From an uncultured Pelagibacteraceae bacterium (GTDB lineage: Bacteria; Pseudomonadota; Alphaproteobacteria; Pelagibacterales; Pelagibacteraceae), in assembly GCA_902617645.1 (NCBI GenBank), contig CACMXM010000004.1, positions 1 to 41,959 of the forward strand: a stretch of DNA of 41,959 bases. Reading direction: 5' to 3'. Below, piece by piece: positions 41,568 to 41,959 of the stretch; the stretch's first letter is position 1, and each line of letters opens with the position of its first letter. Position numbers and translations under genes: made by a program. A model generated the notes under the pieces. It was not told where the DNA came from, ran no database searches, and saw only the letters and a list, made by a program, of their open reading frames with translations.

Positions 41568-41774
41568 ATGAAAAAATTTATAGTATCAATTTTTTTTGTG
41601 TTAATAACTAATTCTGCTATTGCAGGATCTTGTCCAATGTTATGGGGTAAAATCGATAGCAAAATTAATGAGATTCAAAAACTCAGAGATGCTGGAAAAA
41701 AAGCTCATGATAGTGGTGATCACGCTAAATCAGAGGAGCTGTTAAATAAAGCAATAAGTATGTTAAATGACTAA
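41568..41774 (+). CDS. Small secreted protein (68 aa) of unknown function
   Basis: RBS GAAAGGAG then ATG; signal peptide MKKFIVSIFFVLITNSAIAG; helical charged C-terminus. Confidence 0.75.
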   Translation: MKKFIVSIFFVLITNSAIAGSCPMLWGKIDSKINEIQKLRDAGKKAHDSGDHAKSEELLNKAISMLND

Positions 41775-41778
41775 ATTT

Positions 41779-41805
41779 ATATGAGGTGATTATATCACCT
41801 CATAT
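41779..41805. terminator. Strong hairpin ATATGAGGTGAT-TAT-ATCACCTCATAT, probable terminator
   Basis: Perfect 12-bp stem, 3-nt loop, 4 nt after the small-protein stop codon; no classical U-tract. Confidence 0.65.
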
Positions 41806-41822
41806 TAAATTAAATTTAATTT

Positions 41823-41959
41823 ATGAAATTAAAATTAGGTAAAAAAGCTCCAAATTTTAAACTACCTAGCACTAATGGAAGAATTTTTAAGTTAAGTGAA
41901 ATAAAAAAAAATATTATCCTTTATATATATCCAAAAGATGACACTCCTGGGTGTACTCT
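41823..41959 (+). CDS. bcp: Thioredoxin-dependent peroxiredoxin, Bcp/PrxQ family (3' truncated by window)
   Basis: MKLKLGKKAPNFKLPSTNGRIFKLSEIKKNIILYIYPKDDTPGCT, the peroxiredoxin active-site motif DDTPGCT. Confidence 0.9.
   Translation, partial: MKLKLGKKAPNFKLPSTNGRIFKLSEIKKNIILYIYPKDDTPGCT

Overview
AT-rich, compact chromosomal window, most likely from a Pelagibacterales (SAR11)-like alphaproteobacterium. That lineage call is inferred from base composition, gene content and a two-piece tmRNA. From left to right it contains: a GAF/SpoIIE-type phosphatase; a type IV pilus locus (prepilin peptidase, giant PilY1, minor pilins, PilT); an SGNH-like protein; a three-gene module with a passenger-less inverse-autotransporter (intimin/invasin-type) beta-barrel; msrB, an EamA transporter and a DadA-like oxidoreductase; the rod-shape operon (mreBCD-mrdA-rodA); leuA-ilvC-ilvH-ilvI; miaA, a DegP-like protease, a DUF2065-like gene interrupted at an A7 slippery tract, hflC-hflK and mrp; then a surface-glycan-like block. 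That block has a FkbM methyltransferase, GT-C-like membrane proteins (one split by a frameshift at a T6 run), and thyX followed by an SxtJ/SxtK/SxtI-like carbamoyltransferase cassette. The window ends with a circularly permuted tmRNA gene carrying an apparent 9-aa tag (ANNKFALAA), a small secreted protein and a truncated Bcp-type peroxiredoxin. The most interesting items are the passenger-less inverse autotransporter operon, the A_AAA_AAA-TAG interrupted DUF2065 gene, the SxtIJK-like cassette coupled to thyX, and the permuted tmRNA. No database searches were run; family assignments come from recognised motifs.
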